Source of the DNA: Paracoccus saliphilus
GTDB taxonomy: Bacteria > Pseudomonadota > Alphaproteobacteria > Rhodobacterales > Rhodobacteraceae
DNA length: 64,000 nt
Assembly: GCF_028553805.1 (NCBI RefSeq)
Contig: NZ_CP067140.1
Coordinates: 2,852,001-2,916,000 of the forward strand
Direction: 5' to 3'
The translations under genes and the position numbers were made by a program. Below, one piece after another: positions 36,096-46,271 of the stretch; position 1 is the first letter of the stretch; each line of letters opens with the position of its first letter. The notes under the pieces are model-generated. The model had not been told where the DNA came from, did not search any database, and saw only the letters and a list, made by a program, of their open reading frames with translations.

Positions 36096-37040
36096 TCAGC
36101 CCCCTTTCTTCTTCTCGATCACCTTGCCGTCCGGCCCCAGGGGCAGCATGTCCCGTGCCAAGCGGATGGTATTTCGCGCATCCAACCCCAAGCGGACGAC
36201 CGGCCGCGACGGATCGCGCAGATCGACCACCGAGACATCTCGCCCCAGCATGTCCTGTGCCCGGTTCATCGCGATGGCGGCCTCGAGCGCCGTCACCGCC
36301 CCCTCGGCGGGCAGCATGATCTGCTGCCCCTTGTCCAGCACCACGTCCCAACGCCGTTCGCCCTTGCGGACCAGCCCGCGCAGCCGCGGCAGGATCGGCC
36401 CCGCGGCATCGATCAGCGCCAGCGCCTCTTCGGCCGCCATGTCGGCGCCTTCGCCCGCGATCAGCGGCAGGTTCGGACGCACTTCCCGCGAGGTGACGCT
36501 GGCAACCCGGTGCCCGCCGGCATCCAGCATGTCGATCCCGCGCGCATGGCGCCACAGCAGGACCGGCTCGCGCTCGGTCACCGCCGCCGACAGGATTCCG
36601 CCCGGCTTGATCCGCAGGTCGATCGACTCGACCGCATCCAGTTGCAGCACCTGGAAACGCAGCGCGGCAAGGTCGATATCGAAGCTCGATGCCGGGAGAT
36701 CGACCGGCAACATCCCCCGGAGTGCCTTGTCCACGGCAGGCGACGCGCCCTCGATGGTCATCATCTTGACCTGGAATGCCTCGCGGCTCTGCACCTTCTC
36801 GACCAGCCCGGCTATGCCATCGGTCAGCGCCGCCCGCCGGTCCTCGTCGGCCAGCCATATGCCCGCGGTCATCGCGACCAGGAAAGCCGGCAGCCCGACC
36901 CGCACAACGCGCCGGTAAAGCGGCGTCAGCCACATCCGCTCCAGCCGGTATTTCAGCCGCGACGGCGCCGGATCGCGCTTGATACGTGGCGGCGGCGCGG
37001 ATGGCTGCCTCGACGGACGATGATCGATCACGGACGACAC
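36096..37040 (-). CDS. ftsQ: Cell division protein FtsQ
   Basis: 314-residue single-pass membrane protein of the divisome. A cytoplasmic basic N-terminus ([26 protein letters not shown]) precedes one transmembrane segment near residues 46-63 ([17 protein letters not shown]) and a periplasmic POTRA domain beginning at [12 protein letters not shown], then the FtsQ beta domain with [15 protein letters not shown]. The gene overlaps ddl by 13 bp and ends 3 bp before ftsA, consistent with one transcript. Confidence 0.93.
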   Translation of the reverse strand: MSSVIDHRPSRQPSAPPPRIKRDPAPSRLKYRLERMWLTPLYRRVVRVGLPAFLVAMTAGIWLADEDRRAALTDGIAGLVEKVQSREAFQVKMMTIEGASPAVDKALRGMLPVDLPASSFDIDLAALRFQVLQLDAVESIDLRIKPGGILSAAVTEREPVLLWRHARGIDMLDAGGHRVASVTSREVRPNLPLIAGEGADMAAEEALALIDAAGPILPRLRGLVRKGERRWDVVLDKGQQIMLPAEGAVTALEAAIAMNRAQDMLGRDVSVVDLRDPSRPVVRLGLDARNTIRLARDMLPLGPDGKVIEKKKGG

Positions 37041-37963
37041 AGTGCGTCCTCCACCATCCAGCGCATCAGCGCGGGGAAATCGACGCCCCTCGCTGCCGCC
37101 TGTTCAGGGGCCAGCGATGTCGGCGTCATGCCGGGTTGGGTATTGACCTCGAGCAGGACCAGCCCGTCCAGTCCGCGCGTATCGTCCCACCGGAAATCCG
37201 AGCGGGTCAGCCCGCGGCACCCAAGCGCCTGATGCGCGCGGACGGCATAATCCAGGCAGGCCGTGGTGATCTCTTCGGGGATCGCCGCCGGGATCACGTG
37301 GCGCGAACCGCCCTCCTTGTATTTCGCATCGTAATCGTACCAGCCATCGGTGATGATCTCGGTCACGCCAAGCGCCCGCTCTCCCATCACGGTGGTGGTT
37401 AGTTCGCGCCCCGGCGCATAGGTCTCGACCATCACCCGCGCGGGCATGGCATCCGAAAGCCGGGGCGGCCCATTCGCCGCCTCATGCACGATATAGACGC
37501 CGACCGAAGAGCCCTCGTCATTCGGCTTGACCACGTAGGGAGGCTTCAGGACATGGCGGCCGCGAACCTCTGCGGCATCGGCGATCACGCTTTCGACCAC
37601 CGGCAGCCCGACATCGCGGAAGGCCTGCTTGGCAACCGTCTTGTCCATCGCCATGGCCGAGGCAAGCACACCGGAATGCGTATAGGGCAAACCCATCCAT
37701 TCGAGGATACCCTGCACGCAGCCATCCTCGCCCCAACGGCCATGTAGCGCATTGAAGACGACATCCGGGCGCGCCTGAGCCAGTCGCGCGATGATATCAT
37801 CGCCGCGATCCGCACCCAGTTCGATCTCGATCACATCATAGCCCGCCTCGCGCAGCGCCGCCGCGCATTCACGCCCCGATGACAGGGAAACCTCGCGCTC
37901 GGCCGAGGAACCACCCATCAGAACGGCTACGATGTGGGCTGTCCTGCTCGACCTGCCCGTCAC
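37028..37963 (-). CDS. ddl: D-alanine--D-alanine ligase
   Basis: ATP-grasp enzyme making the D-Ala-D-Ala peptidoglycan precursor. 311 residues. Features are [17 protein letters not shown] near residue 15 (substrate-binding Glu), [25 protein letters not shown], the ATP-grasp lysine in [16 protein letters not shown], and the metal-binding end [22 protein letters not shown]. It overlaps ftsQ by 13 bp. Upstream of it lies the Hint-domain gene instead of murB, which is the more usual neighbour. Confidence 0.96.
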   Translation of the reverse strand: MTGRSSRTAHIVAVLMGGSSAEREVSLSSGRECAAALREAGYDVIEIELGADRGDDIIARLAQARPDVVFNALHGRWGEDGCVQGILEWMGLPYTHSGVLASAMAMDKTVAKQAFRDVGLPVVESVIADAAEVRGRHVLKPPYVVKPNDEGSSVGVYIVHEAANGPPRLSDAMPARVMVETYAPGRELTTTVMGERALGVTEIITDGWYDYDAKYKEGGSRHVIPAAIPEEITTACLDYAVRAHQALGCRGLTRSDFRWDDTRGLDGLVLLEVNTQPGMTPTSLAPEQAAARGVDFPALMRWMVEDALCRP

Positions 37964-38247
37964 GTTTCTGCCTCTCGAAACCCGGTTGGCCCGGGTCTTG
38001 TTTCATGTCATGCGGCCGGGTTCGTCCCGATCCTGCACCTTGTCAAATCAGAATAGCCGCAAATCGCGAATCACAAAAGAGGCTTTTTGAGCGATCGGCG
38101 AAAACTGCTGATTCGAACGGGCGGAAGCCACGGGTTCAAATGGTTTCGGCGCCCGCGCCTTCATGGCCGACCGAGCGCCGATAACGGTGACTGCAATTTG
38201 CGGTGAGATCCTCTTCCGGTCACCGGAAACCGAGACCGGATGAAGGT

Positions 38248-39402
38248 TCAGCTTACCAGTTCACGCCTGTTCCGTGCATGGCGCCCGGCCAGCTGACGTC
38301 CCACCCGCCCCTTGACCAGGGGCCGCGCCGGTGACGCAAGCGCCGTCGAATCCATGCCGCGCAATTCGGGGAACAGCGCGAAGATTTCATCGCGCGCCGC
38401 CGGGCTGACGGCCTTTAGCGCCTCGGGTCCGGTATAGAGACTTTCGGCTTCCGCGCCATTGGCCAGAACGACTTCGTGAGCGTCAAACATGAAGTGGAAA
38501 TATTCGACCTCTGCGATGTCTTGCGCGATCTCGATCCCATCGATCTCCAGCAGGTGCTTGGCGGCGACCAGAACCTCGATGGCACCGAACATGCGTTGTG
38601 CGATCTTCGAGCGAACCAGGACCCGGTGCTGCGGCGACAGGACCAAGTCGGATGCGGGCGTGCTTGCCCCGAGCGCCCCTGCCCTGATACGGATCGGGCG
38701 CAGATTTGGATTTTCTTGCAGAACGGCAGTGCCAATCTTGCGCGAACCGATCCAGCGAATGCGTTGAAGGTCGTTATCCTTGGTCAGGACCAGGTCGCCG
38801 CGTCGCAAGGTTTCGATCCGCCGCGAACCGTCGGCAGTCTCGATCAACGTGCCTGCGGCAAAGCAGACCGCATATTCCCAGATATCGCGATATGCCGTCA
38901 GGTTGGCGTAATTCGTGTTCAGAGTCCCGACAGTCAGCGACTGGATGGGCTTCGCCTCCATCGCGTCCTGATAAGCGTTTTGCGATGTTTGGGGTACCCA
39001 GAAGGTTTCGCCGTTATAGTCCTGAACCAGGTGAACCTGAACATTCGCCGTTGTTCCGTCGACATAGGTGATCGTGCTGTTGTTATACACGGCCAGTGCG
39101 TCATATGCGTGCGGCGTCCAGGTTTCTCCGCCATCAGCAGTCGTTCGAAAATACTCGTATTGTGCGCCAGCCCTCTGATTTGGATCGGCATCATTGTTAT
39201 AGACATTGGTGGGCGAATTAGCGCTGAAATTGTTATAGCCCGGCCGCTGCGCGAGATGCCGAAAATCCTCAAATAACGGGTCGGTCTCACTGCCGAAGGT
39301 CTGGCCAACAAACTGATTGGCGGATTCGGGAGTGATGTTCCCTCTGGTGGTATCCATAAGGGGCAGCCGGCCCAGATATATGACGTTAAAATTTGACGGC
39401 AT
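38248..39402 (-). CDS. Hint-domain (hedgehog/intein-like) protein with unknown N-terminal region
   Basis: 384 residues. The Hint domain begins at Cys180 (CFAAGTLIETADG), continues with GDLVLTKDNDLQRIRWIGSR and SPQHRVLVRS, and ends near FHFMFDAHEVVLANG, matching the Hint_2 type common in Rhodobacterales. Residues 1-179 are rich in Asn, Thr, Tyr and Asp (for example NNFSANSPTNVYNNDAD), resemble no domain I know and have no signal peptide. Hint domains can self-cleave; the terminal Asn of classical inteins is not evident here. Base composition is AT-richer than in the flanking division genes, and the gene separates murB from ddl, which suggests insertion. Confidence 0.8.
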   Translation of the reverse strand: MPSNFNVIYLGRLPLMDTTRGNITPESANQFVGQTFGSETDPLFEDFRHLAQRPGYNNFSANSPTNVYNNDADPNQRAGAQYEYFRTTADGGETWTPHAYDALAVYNNSTITYVDGTTANVQVHLVQDYNGETFWVPQTSQNAYQDAMEAKPIQSLTVGTLNTNYANLTAYRDIWEYAVCFAAGTLIETADGSRRIETLRRGDLVLTKDNDLQRIRWIGSRKIGTAVLQENPNLRPIRIRAGALGASTPASDLVLSPQHRVLVRSKIAQRMFGAIEVLVAAKHLLEIDGIEIAQDIAEVEYFHFMFDAHEVVLANGAEAESLYTGPEALKAVSPAARDEIFALFPELRGMDSTALASPARPLVKGRVGRQLAGRHARNRRELVS

Positions 39403-40189
39403 TAGAAACCTCTCCGAAAGACGCTTGGTAAAAATCGATGGGTGCAGGCAACATGCTCCAGCAACCCCGATTGCACATTCAGGGGCTCTCCCTCCCCTAC
39501 GGTGATCCGATCACGCAACCCGCCACCATTCAGGTTAACCGCCAGTGGATCGGTTATTCCCGATCTGTCGCGGATCAAGGCCGTATGATCGACCATTCAA
39601 AACTCCACTCTCCGGACCAACGCCAGAACGAAACAAGCCCGCAGATTCGCTATCCCAGATTGCAGCAGCACCATTCCATTCGCATAAACGTGGCAATTCG
39701 CATGCAGGTGGCATTTACAGAGGTGACAAGCGTCATACAATAAAAATGTATACCATAGGCAGTATTACCTAGGGCGTTTTCGCTCACCCACCAGGACGTT
39801 CCGGCGGACCGAACACAACCCATTCCATGCTCTCCGCGACATATATGCCGAAATTCCGCCGTTTGTCCGGGGAACTGCCAGGGCTTCGGGAGGGTGAAAG
39901 GCGCGCAAAACACTTCAAGCAAGCTCTTGTGCGGGGATGCAGAGGAAGCCCGAAATCCCCCGTTGGCGATGCAGGCTCTGCCGCGTTAACCCGCATTCAG
40001 GGAAAATTTTACCGGAAATTCATCCCTGACGTAGCGTCAGCCGCGCAACGCACGCTATCTGTGTACGCCCTGTGTACAGGTTGTGTACGCGCGGTGTACG
40101 GGCTGTGCATGCGAAAATCTCGCATTTTCAGTGTCAAATGGTGACTGTGTTGCGGGTGCGGCGGATGCAACGCACGCCCCGTTGCGTTT
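39403..40189. other. 787-bp gene-poor stretch between the Hint gene and murB
   Basis: I see no convincing gene; several short open frames on both strands lack ribosome binding sites or family features. The stretch is AT-richer up to about 39780. It holds inverted repeats TCAGGG/CCCTGA (39997-40029) and CTGACG-TAG-CGTCAG (40026-40040), the second GTGTAC array, a GAAAAT/ATTTTC hairpin (40113-40129) and a GCAACG/CGTTGC hairpin (40167-40185). The promoter of the Hint gene should lie near its right-hand start at 39402 but was not resolved. Confidence 0.6.
40052..40110 (+). repeat. Phased GTGTAC array, copy 2 (11-bp period)
   Basis: GTGTAC at 40061, 40072, 40083 and 40094, exactly 11 bp apart, then in phase a degenerate GTGCAT at 40105. 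The same orientation and phase as the copy before proS, with 53 of 57 matching bases and every hexamer conserved. It lies 3' of murB (minus strand), so here it is not in an obvious promoter position for a plus-strand gene. A GCAACG/CGTTGC hairpin follows at 40167-40185, as after copy 1. Confidence 0.85.
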
Positions 40190-41131
40190 TCAGTCCTGCG
40201 CATCCTCGGGCAAGGGATCGCCCACGCGGATCACCTCCCACTGAAGCTCATGGCCACTGTCCTCCAGCACCCGGCGGCGGACCAGTTCGCCCAGGGTTTC
40301 CAGGTCAGCCGCCGTCGCTCCGCCGGTATTCAGCAGGAAATTCGGATGCTTTTCAGACATTTGCGCCCCGCCCCAGCTATGGCCGCGCAGCCCGGCCTGC
40401 TCGATCAGCGACCACGCCTTCAACTCATGCGTATCGTCCTCCCGCCCGGTCGAGCTGAACCCCGCCGGGTTGCGGAAAGTCGAACCGGCGCTGCGTTCCT
40501 TCGTCGGCTGCGTCGCGTCGCGCTTGGCAAGCTGATCGGCCATTTTCTGATGCAAAACATCGGGTTCACCCCTGTCGGCCCGCAAGACAGCCTCGGTGAC
40601 AATCCACCCTTCCGGCAGTTCCGAATGGCGATAGGCAAAGCGCAGTTCCTCGGGCTTCAGCACCTCTTCGCGCCCGTCACGCGTAACCCCTCTCACCTCG
40701 ATCAGGTGATCGGCCATGTAGGATCCGTAGCATCCCGCATTCATCCTGACCGCGCCGCCGATACTGCCCGGAATGGTGCGCAGAAAGGTCAGGTCCAGCC
40801 CCGCATCGGCCGCGCGCCTCGCCACATGGGCATCCAGCGCCCCTGCCCCGGCAATCACCCGGTCATCCTCGGCCACGATCCCGTTGAAGCCGCGCCCGAG
40901 CCGGATCACCACGCCCCGGATCCCGCCATCGCGCACGATCAGGTTGCTGCCCACGCCCATGGGAAAAACCGGCATGGCCGGGTCCAGCTCGCGCAGGAAA
41001 TCGGCCAGATCCTCGGCATCGGCAGGCTGGAACAGCCAATCGGCCGGCCCGCCCACGCGCAGCCATGTCAGGCTGTCCAGGGAACGGTTCGGTGTCAGGG
41101 CGCCGCGGGGGCTGGGCAGGTCAAATGTCAT
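40190..41131 (-). CDS. murB: UDP-N-acetylenolpyruvoylglucosamine reductase
   Basis: FAD enzyme reducing UDP-GlcNAc-enolpyruvate to UDP-MurNAc. 313 residues, type IIa. FAD-binding features are [17 protein letters not shown] near residue 23, [15 protein letters not shown] (about 56-70) and [21 protein letters not shown]. The proton-donating Ser is in [12 protein letters not shown], and the catalytic Glu is near EKHPNFLLN or later. It is separated from the murC operon by the YHS gene and from ddl by the Hint island. Confidence 0.95.
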   Translation of the reverse strand: MTFDLPSPRGALTPNRSLDSLTWLRVGGPADWLFQPADAEDLADFLRELDPAMPVFPMGVGSNLIVRDGGIRGVVIRLGRGFNGIVAEDDRVIAGAGALDAHVARRAADAGLDLTFLRTIPGSIGGAVRMNAGCYGSYMADHLIEVRGVTRDGREEVLKPEELRFAYRHSELPEGWIVTEAVLRADRGEPDVLHQKMADQLAKRDATQPTKERSAGSTFRNPAGFSSTGREDDTHELKAWSLIEQAGLRGHSWGGAQMSEKHPNFLLNTGGATAADLETLGELVRRRVLEDSGHELQWEVIRVGDPLPEDAQD

Positions 41132-41270
41132 GTCACGCTGGTAAACATGGCTCTCGCGAAGGTCAATCTGTGGGCACCATCCGCGCCGGGATCACAGTAT
41201 CGAGAGCGGCTGTAAGACATGCCGATCCGGAACGTATTGGCGAGGGCAAACCAACAGCACAGGTATCGCC

Positions 41271-41789
41271 ATGAAAGCCCTCTCCCTTGCCGTCATCCTT
41301 GCCGCCGGACTCGCGTTCCCGGCCCTTGCAGGTGAACAATATGTCGACCAGACGGGCTTTGCCGTATCGGGTTACGACGTGGTGGCCTATCGCGATCTCG
41401 AACAGGTGCCGGTCGGCATGCCTCAACCCGCCGCCATCCCCGGAAAGGCGGATATCACCGTCGAGTATAACGGCGCGACCTTCGCCTTCGCGACAACGGA
41501 GAACCGAGAAAAGTTCCTTGAAGACCCGGCTTATTTCGCTCCGCAATATGACGGTCACTGCGCCTATGGCGTGTCCAAGGGCGGCAAGGTGCCGGGAAAT
41601 CCGAACCTGTGGCGGATCGTCGATGACAAGCTCTACCTGAACATCACCCGGAACGTGGTTGGTTTCTGGGAAGAGGATATTCCGGGCAATATTGATCTGG
41701 CGGAAGGCAATTGGTCCGAAATCGAGCCGGACAAGGCTTCGGTCAAGCCAATCCCGAGTTTCAAATCCTCTGCTCCCGTCAAGGACTGA
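41271..41789 (+). CDS. Secreted YHS-domain protein
   Basis: 172 residues with a signal peptide (MKALSLAVILAAGLAFPALAG). The mature part opens VDQTGFAVSGYDVVAYRDL and contains the YHS-like segment ITVEYNGATFAFATTENREKFLEDPAYFAPQYDGHCAYGVSKGGKVPGNPNLWRIV. YHS-domain proteins of this periplasmic type are of unknown function and are sometimes linked to metals. The gene is on the plus strand, opposite to the surrounding mur genes, divergent from murB and convergent with the small membrane protein at 41847. Confidence 0.8.
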   Translation: MKALSLAVILAAGLAFPALAGEQYVDQTGFAVSGYDVVAYRDLEQVPVGMPQPAAIPGKADITVEYNGATFAFATTENREKFLEDPAYFAPQYDGHCAYGVSKGGKVPGNPNLWRIVDDKLYLNITRNVVGFWEEDIPGNIDLAEGNWSEIEPDKASVKPIPSFKSSAPVKD

Positions 41790-41846
41790 TCATCCACTCT
41801 GATCAACAGGTTGGGGATCATGTCCGGCGACTTGCCGCAAGCAGTT

Positions 41847-42194
41847 TCAGAGAAGCAATGTATAACCCGCCGCGCAGATGCTCAGGATGAGCGCGGCGGC
41901 GGTCACTCCTGCTTGCCAGCCATGATATTGCAGGCGCCAGCCAAGGGCCTTGCCGATCACGATGCCGGCGGCAATGCCCAGCAAGGCGGGAACGACCGTG
42001 GATCTCATCGCCAGCCAGGCACCTAGATCATGAACCCCGGCCTGTCCTCGGGCGGCTTGGGCCAATTGCAGCGCAATCACCGCCAGCATCAGTGACAGCG
42101 CCGTAAGCGGCCAGCGCAGCCGCAACGCGGAACAGACAAGCGCGACGGCACCGGCGCCGATCAGGCAGGCCGCCGAAATCAGTAATGGGTTCAC
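41847..42194 (-). CDS. Small membrane protein in the mur operon, unknown function
   Basis: 115 residues, almost entirely hydrophobic, with about four transmembrane segments (near residues 3-24, 27-47, 64-86 and 92-114). Its start overlaps the DUF2484 gene stop by 4 bp, so it is translationally coupled as the last gene of ftsW-murG-murC-DUF2484. I do not recognise a named family. Its place implies envelope or peptidoglycan synthesis, but nothing in the sequence gives a reaction. Confidence 0.7.
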   Translation of the reverse strand: MNPLLISAACLIGAGAVALVCSALRLRWPLTALSLMLAVIALQLAQAARGQAGVHDLGAWLAMRSTVVPALLGIAAGIVIGKALGWRLQYHGWQAGVTAAALILSICAAGYTLLL

Positions 42195-42478
42195 GTGGTT
42201 CCCGGCCCCGGCGGGGCAGTGTCATGCAGCGTTCGCCCCGCTTTGCCATCCCTTGGGCGCAGGGGCTGGAACAGCAGCACGCAAAGCCCGATCGCGAAAG
42301 CGGCGACACCGATCCCCGGCCCCCAATGCAGGGTCAGCCAGCCCAGCACCGGCACACCCATCACGATCATTCCCCAGAACGCAGGCGCCCTGTAGCGCCA
42401 TGCCACTCGCGGCAAAAGGGCCGCCAGCACCATCCAAGACAACGCCATCACGCCAGAGATGACATGCGGCTCGTTCAT
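42191..42478 (-). CDS. DUF2484 small membrane protein
   Basis: 95 residues with three hydrophobic segments (about residues 8-24, 31-51 and 54-71) and a hydrophilic C-terminus ([20 protein letters not shown]). The size, the [23 protein letters not shown] pattern and the position between murC and murB match the DUF2484 family of Rhodobacteraceae. Starts and stops overlap murC and the next gene by 4 bp each. Function unknown. Confidence 0.8.
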   Translation of the reverse strand: MNEPHVISGVMALSWMVLAALLPRVAWRYRAPAFWGMIVMGVPVLGWLTLHWGPGIGVAAFAIGLCVLLFQPLRPRDGKAGRTLHDTAPPGPGTT

Positions 42479-43902
42479 GCGGCCTCGTCCCGCAACCGGT
42501 CCGGAAGCGCATTTGCCCAGCCAGAGATCGTCCCGGCCCCAAGGCAGACGACCATATCGCCGGGGCGGGCCTGCTCACGCACAAGCCGTGTCAGGTCCTC
42601 CTCGTTCAGGATCGCGCGTGCGTGCCGATGGCCATGCGCAATCAGCCCGGCGACCAGATCGTCCCGGCCCGCACCGGGGATCGGGTCTTCGCCCGCAGCA
42701 TAGACCTCGGCGATGGCAACGACATCGGCCTCGTTGAAACAGGTGCAGAAATCATCGAAAAGGCTCGATAAACGGGAATAGCGATGCGGCTGATGCACGG
42801 CGATAACCCGGCCGCTGCTGGCCTGCCTTGCTGCTTTCAGCACTGCGGCGATCTCGACCGGGTGATGACCGTAATCATCGATGATGGTGACGCCGTCCAC
42901 CTCTCCCACACGGGTAAAGCGCCGTCCGACACCTGCAAAATTCGCAAGCGCATCGCGGATCTCGGATTTCTTCATGCCCAGATGGCGGGCGACTGCTACA
43001 GCAGCGAGGCAGTTCGAGACATTGTGATCGCCCGGCATCGGCAGGGTACAGCCTTCGATCATGTCACCTTCGTCGCCGGATTCGTCACGCTCGCCCTGCA
43101 AGGCAATGTCGAATTGCGCGATGCCCTTGTCGTAATGCAGGTTCACCGCCCGCACATCAGCCTGCGCGTTGAAGCCGAATGTCATCACCCGGCGATCCGT
43201 CAGACGGCCGACCAGCGCCTGAACCTCTGGATGATCCGTGCAGCAGACCGCCAGCCCATAGAAGGGAATCCCCGAAGTGAAATCGTAAAAGCCCTGGCGC
43301 AGCGCGTCGAAACTGCCCCAATGCTCCATATGTTCGGGATCTATATTGGTAACGATGGCGATATCGGCGGGCAGGCGGTTGAAGCTGCCATCGCTTTCGT
43401 CGGCCTCGACCACCATCCATTCGCCCTCTCCGGCCCGCGCGTTCGAACCATAGGCGTGGATCACCCCGCCATTGATCACGGTCGGATCGAGCCCGCCCGC
43501 ATCCAGCAGCGTGGCGACCATGGTGGTGGTGGTCGTCTTGCCATGGGTGCCGGCGACGGCGATATTCGACTTCATCCGCATCAGCTCGGCCAGCATCTCG
43601 GCGCGGCGCACGACGGGAAGGCCGCGGCGTCGGGCCTCTTCCAGCTCGGGGTTACCCTTCTTGATCGCGGTCGAAATGACGACCACCCCTGCCTCGCCGA
43701 TATTCCCGGCTTCCTGCCCCTCGAAGATCTTCGCGCCCAGCCCTTCCAGCCGGTCGGTGATCTTGGAGCGTTTCAGGTCGCTGCCCTGCACGGAATATCC
43801 AAGTGTCAGAAGCACTTCGGCGATGCCGGACATACCGATGCCGCCGATACCGACAAAATGGATCGGGCCGAGATCGAATGGCAATTTGGTCGCGGCGTTC
43901 AT
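42475..43902 (-). CDS. murC: UDP-N-acetylmuramate--L-alanine ligase
   Basis: First amino-acid-adding Mur ligase, 475 residues. The N-terminal uridine-binding motif is [17 protein letters not shown] (about residues 15-31), the ATP P-loop [14 protein letters not shown] (about 116-129), then [10 protein letters not shown] and the C-terminal ligase domain with [14 protein letters not shown] and QPHRYSRL. Overlaps murG by 4 bp and the DUF2484 gene by 4 bp. Confidence 0.97.
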   Translation of the reverse strand: MNAATKLPFDLGPIHFVGIGGIGMSGIAEVLLTLGYSVQGSDLKRSKITDRLEGLGAKIFEGQEAGNIGEAGVVVISTAIKKGNPELEEARRRGLPVVRRAEMLAELMRMKSNIAVAGTHGKTTTTTMVATLLDAGGLDPTVINGGVIHAYGSNARAGEGEWMVVEADESDGSFNRLPADIAIVTNIDPEHMEHWGSFDALRQGFYDFTSGIPFYGLAVCCTDHPEVQALVGRLTDRRVMTFGFNAQADVRAVNLHYDKGIAQFDIALQGERDESGDEGDMIEGCTLPMPGDHNVSNCLAAVAVARHLGMKKSEIRDALANFAGVGRRFTRVGEVDGVTIIDDYGHHPVEIAAVLKAARQASSGRVIAVHQPHRYSRLSSLFDDFCTCFNEADVVAIAEVYAAGEDPIPGAGRDDLVAGLIAHGHRHARAILNEEDLTRLVREQARPGDMVVCLGAGTISGWANALPDRLRDEAA

Positions 43903-44984
43903 GCTGCTATCTCCGTCACTATATCATAAAGACGCTGCGCCGCATCGGGACGGCCAAGCTGCCGCGCAGCGGCGGCCATCGCCTGCGCCCGCGCGGGGTC
44001 GCCCAGGATCGCGCCGATGTCGCGCGTCAATTGCTTGGCGTCAAGCTGCGATTCCGGCAGGATGAGCGCCGCCCCGGCCTCGGACAGGGCGCGCGCATTG
44101 GCGGTCTGGTGATCGCCGGTCGCACTCGCCAGCGGGATCAGGATCGCGGGCCGTCCGATCGCCGTGATATCGGCAATGGAAGAGGCGCCCGAACGGCTGA
44201 TGACCAGTTGCGCCCTCGCCAGCCGCTCAGGAACATCGGCGAAGAAGGGCTGCACTTCGGCCCGAACGCTCGCGTCGCGGTAGGCCTCGACCACCCTGTC
44301 CCCATCCTCGGCACGGGCCTGATGGCTGACATGCAGCCGTGCACGCAGCTCTTCGGGAAGCGCGGCGATGGCCTCGGGCACGATATCCGACAGGACCCGC
44401 GCCCCCTGAGAGCCGCCGATCACCAGAAGATGCAAATCCCCCTCCGCCGGGATTGCATAGGCGGCCCCGGCGCGATCCAGCACCGAGGCGCGAACCGGGT
44501 TGCCGGTATGGATCCCTTCGACACCTGCAGGCAATTCGGTCGGCCATATCCCGCAGGCGATGCGGTTGACCCGCCGCGCAAAGAGCCGGTTCACCCGCCC
44601 CATCACGCCATTTTGTTCATGGATCATCCTCGGCAGCCCCATGCTGACCGCCGCCGCCAGCGCCGGGATGGTCGGATAGCCACCGAAACCGATCACCACG
44701 GCGGGACGGTCGCGGCGAAATCCCTTGCGCGCGGCCAACACCCCGGACGCGATCTTGAACGGCGCGGTCAGCTTGCCGACGATGCCGCCCCGGGCCGTTG
44801 TCGCCGATTGCACCACCGAGCGTTCGACCGCCTCGGGGAAGCCCCCCGCATAGCGCGCGCCACGTTCATCCGTGGACAGCCTGACGCGCCAGCCCTCGGC
44901 CAGCAGCAATTCGGCCAGAGCCTGCGCGGGAAACATGTGGCCACCGGTTCCACCGGCAGCGATCAGGGCCAAAGGAGCCGGCAT
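43899..44984 (-). CDS. murG: Undecaprenyldiphospho-muramoylpentapeptide beta-N-acetylglucosaminyltransferase
   Basis: Makes lipid II at the inner face of the cytoplasmic membrane. 361 residues from ATG 44984; the longer upstream frame overlaps ftsW and is not needed. Features are the first glycine loop [17 protein letters not shown] (about residues 9-25), [29 protein letters not shown], the nucleotide-sugar loop [12 protein letters not shown] and [12 protein letters not shown] near the end. Start overlaps the ftsW stop. Confidence 0.96.
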   Translation of the reverse strand: MPAPLALIAAGGTGGHMFPAQALAELLLAEGWRVRLSTDERGARYAGGFPEAVERSVVQSATTARGGIVGKLTAPFKIASGVLAARKGFRRDRPAVVIGFGGYPTIPALAAAVSMGLPRMIHEQNGVMGRVNRLFARRVNRIACGIWPTELPAGVEGIHTGNPVRASVLDRAGAAYAIPAEGDLHLLVIGGSQGARVLSDIVPEAIAALPEELRARLHVSHQARAEDGDRVVEAYRDASVRAEVQPFFADVPERLARAQLVISRSGASSIADITAIGRPAILIPLASATGDHQTANARALSEAGAALILPESQLDAKQLTRDIGAILGDPARAQAMAAAARQLGRPDAAQRLYDIVTEIAA

Positions 44985-46147
44985 CAGTGCCCCCGCCGCA
45001 GGATCTCGGACATCTCGCCTTGCGGGCGGGTGCGGGTCAGCGCAAGCAGAGCCCCCATCGCGACCGCCGAGGCGATGACCGAAGAGCCGCCGTAACTCAC
45101 GAATGGCAGTGTCATCCCCTTGGCAGGCAACAACCGCACCGCGACGCCCATGTTGATCAATGCCTGCACACCGAAGGAACAGGCCAGACCGGCGCCCGCG
45201 ATCCGGGCAAATGGGTCGCGTTCCTTCAACAGGCGCAGCAGCGAACGCAAGACGATGGTGCAGTAGAGCGCGATGATAGCCAGGACCATGATCAACCCGT
45301 ATTCCTCGGCCGCCACGGCGATGATGAAATCGGTATGCGCATCCGGCAGCGACCATTTCACGCTGCCCTCGCCCACACCGACCCCGAAAAAGCCGCCTTC
45401 CTGGATGGCATTGGTCGCATAGCCTATCTGAGTACGCGGATCGACCTCTGGCGACAGGAAACCGTTGATGCGGCGGGCGAAATGTTCAGAGGAGCCATAG
45501 GCGAAAAAGCCGCCGATACCGGCCAGCCCCGCCACGCCCACCAAGAACAGCATCGGCGCTCCGGCAACGAAATACATCACCAGCCACGCGAACAGCACCA
45601 GCGACGCCTGGCCGAAGTCGGGCTGCAGGGCCAGAAGAAGCACGATGACGCAAGCGGCCACGAAGGAATAGAGCTTGCCCGGAGGGCCGCCGACTTCCTG
45701 GCTGGCTGCCATGAACCATGCGCAAAGCGCCACGAAGCCGGGTTTCAGGAACTCCGAGGGTTGCAGCGACATCCCCGCGATGCTGAGCCAGCGGACCGCG
45801 CCCTTGCCGTGATCGGTCCCGATCACCGGCAATGCGAGGATCAGCAGGAAAGCGCCGATAAAGCCCAGCACGCCCAATCGCCGCACCTGCCGGGGCGACA
45901 TCATCGAGAAGACCAGCATCACGATCAATGCCAGCCCGCCGAACGCGGCCTGTCTTTCGACGTAATAGAACCGCGGCAGATTGTTCTTTTCGGCCAGCGG
46001 AACCGAGGCCGCCAGCCCAAGAAGCAACCCCATCGCGAAAAGCCCCAGCACACAGGCCAGGGACCACTTGTCGATGGTGCGCCACCATCTGGGAAGAATC
46101 GGATCACCTGCCCGCGAAGGGGCTGTGCCAAAGACCATCTCGGTCAT
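44984..46147 (-). CDS. ftsW: Septal peptidoglycan glycosyltransferase FtsW
   Basis: SEDS-family membrane enzyme polymerising lipid II at the septum. 387 residues with about ten transmembrane segments. Family features are [31 protein letters not shown] (around residues 110-140), [16 protein letters not shown] with the catalytic Asp, and the end [21 protein letters not shown]. First gene of the ftsW-murG-murC operon; the start is ATG 46147, with ATG 46138 also possible. The usual murD lies outside or elsewhere. Confidence 0.95.
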   Translation of the reverse strand: MTEMVFGTAPSRAGDPILPRWWRTIDKWSLACVLGLFAMGLLLGLAASVPLAEKNNLPRFYYVERQAAFGGLALIVMLVFSMMSPRQVRRLGVLGFIGAFLLILALPVIGTDHGKGAVRWLSIAGMSLQPSEFLKPGFVALCAWFMAASQEVGGPPGKLYSFVAACVIVLLLALQPDFGQASLVLFAWLVMYFVAGAPMLFLVGVAGLAGIGGFFAYGSSEHFARRINGFLSPEVDPRTQIGYATNAIQEGGFFGVGVGEGSVKWSLPDAHTDFIIAVAAEEYGLIMVLAIIALYCTIVLRSLLRLLKERDPFARIAGAGLACSFGVQALINMGVAVRLLPAKGMTLPFVSYGGSSVIASAVAMGALLALTRTRPQGEMSEILRRGH

Positions 46148-46271
46148 GGGAATACTGCCGTCACTGCCTCTACCATGTCCGGTTTATCCGGATCTGGGGG
46201 CAGCATAGCGCGAAACGCCACTCCGCGCCACTCTCTATTATGCGATACGCGCGGAGAGGCCGAACAGAGGG

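Noticed and set aside
34704..37232. 842-residue open frame on the plus strand opposite ftsA and ftsQ
   Set aside because: It is the antisense of well-supported division genes, has His/Arg/Pro/Gln-rich low-information sequence and no family motif. Long antisense frames are expected in GC-rich DNA.
38133..38141. GGTTCAAAT, resembling a tRNA T-loop, upstream of ddl
   Set aside because: No flanking T-stem, anticodon arm or acceptor stem could be folded around it.
43899..45356. Extended 485-residue frame for MurG
   Set aside because: The extra N-terminus overlaps ftsW coding sequence; the ATG at 44984 overlaps the ftsW stop and gives the standard MurG start.
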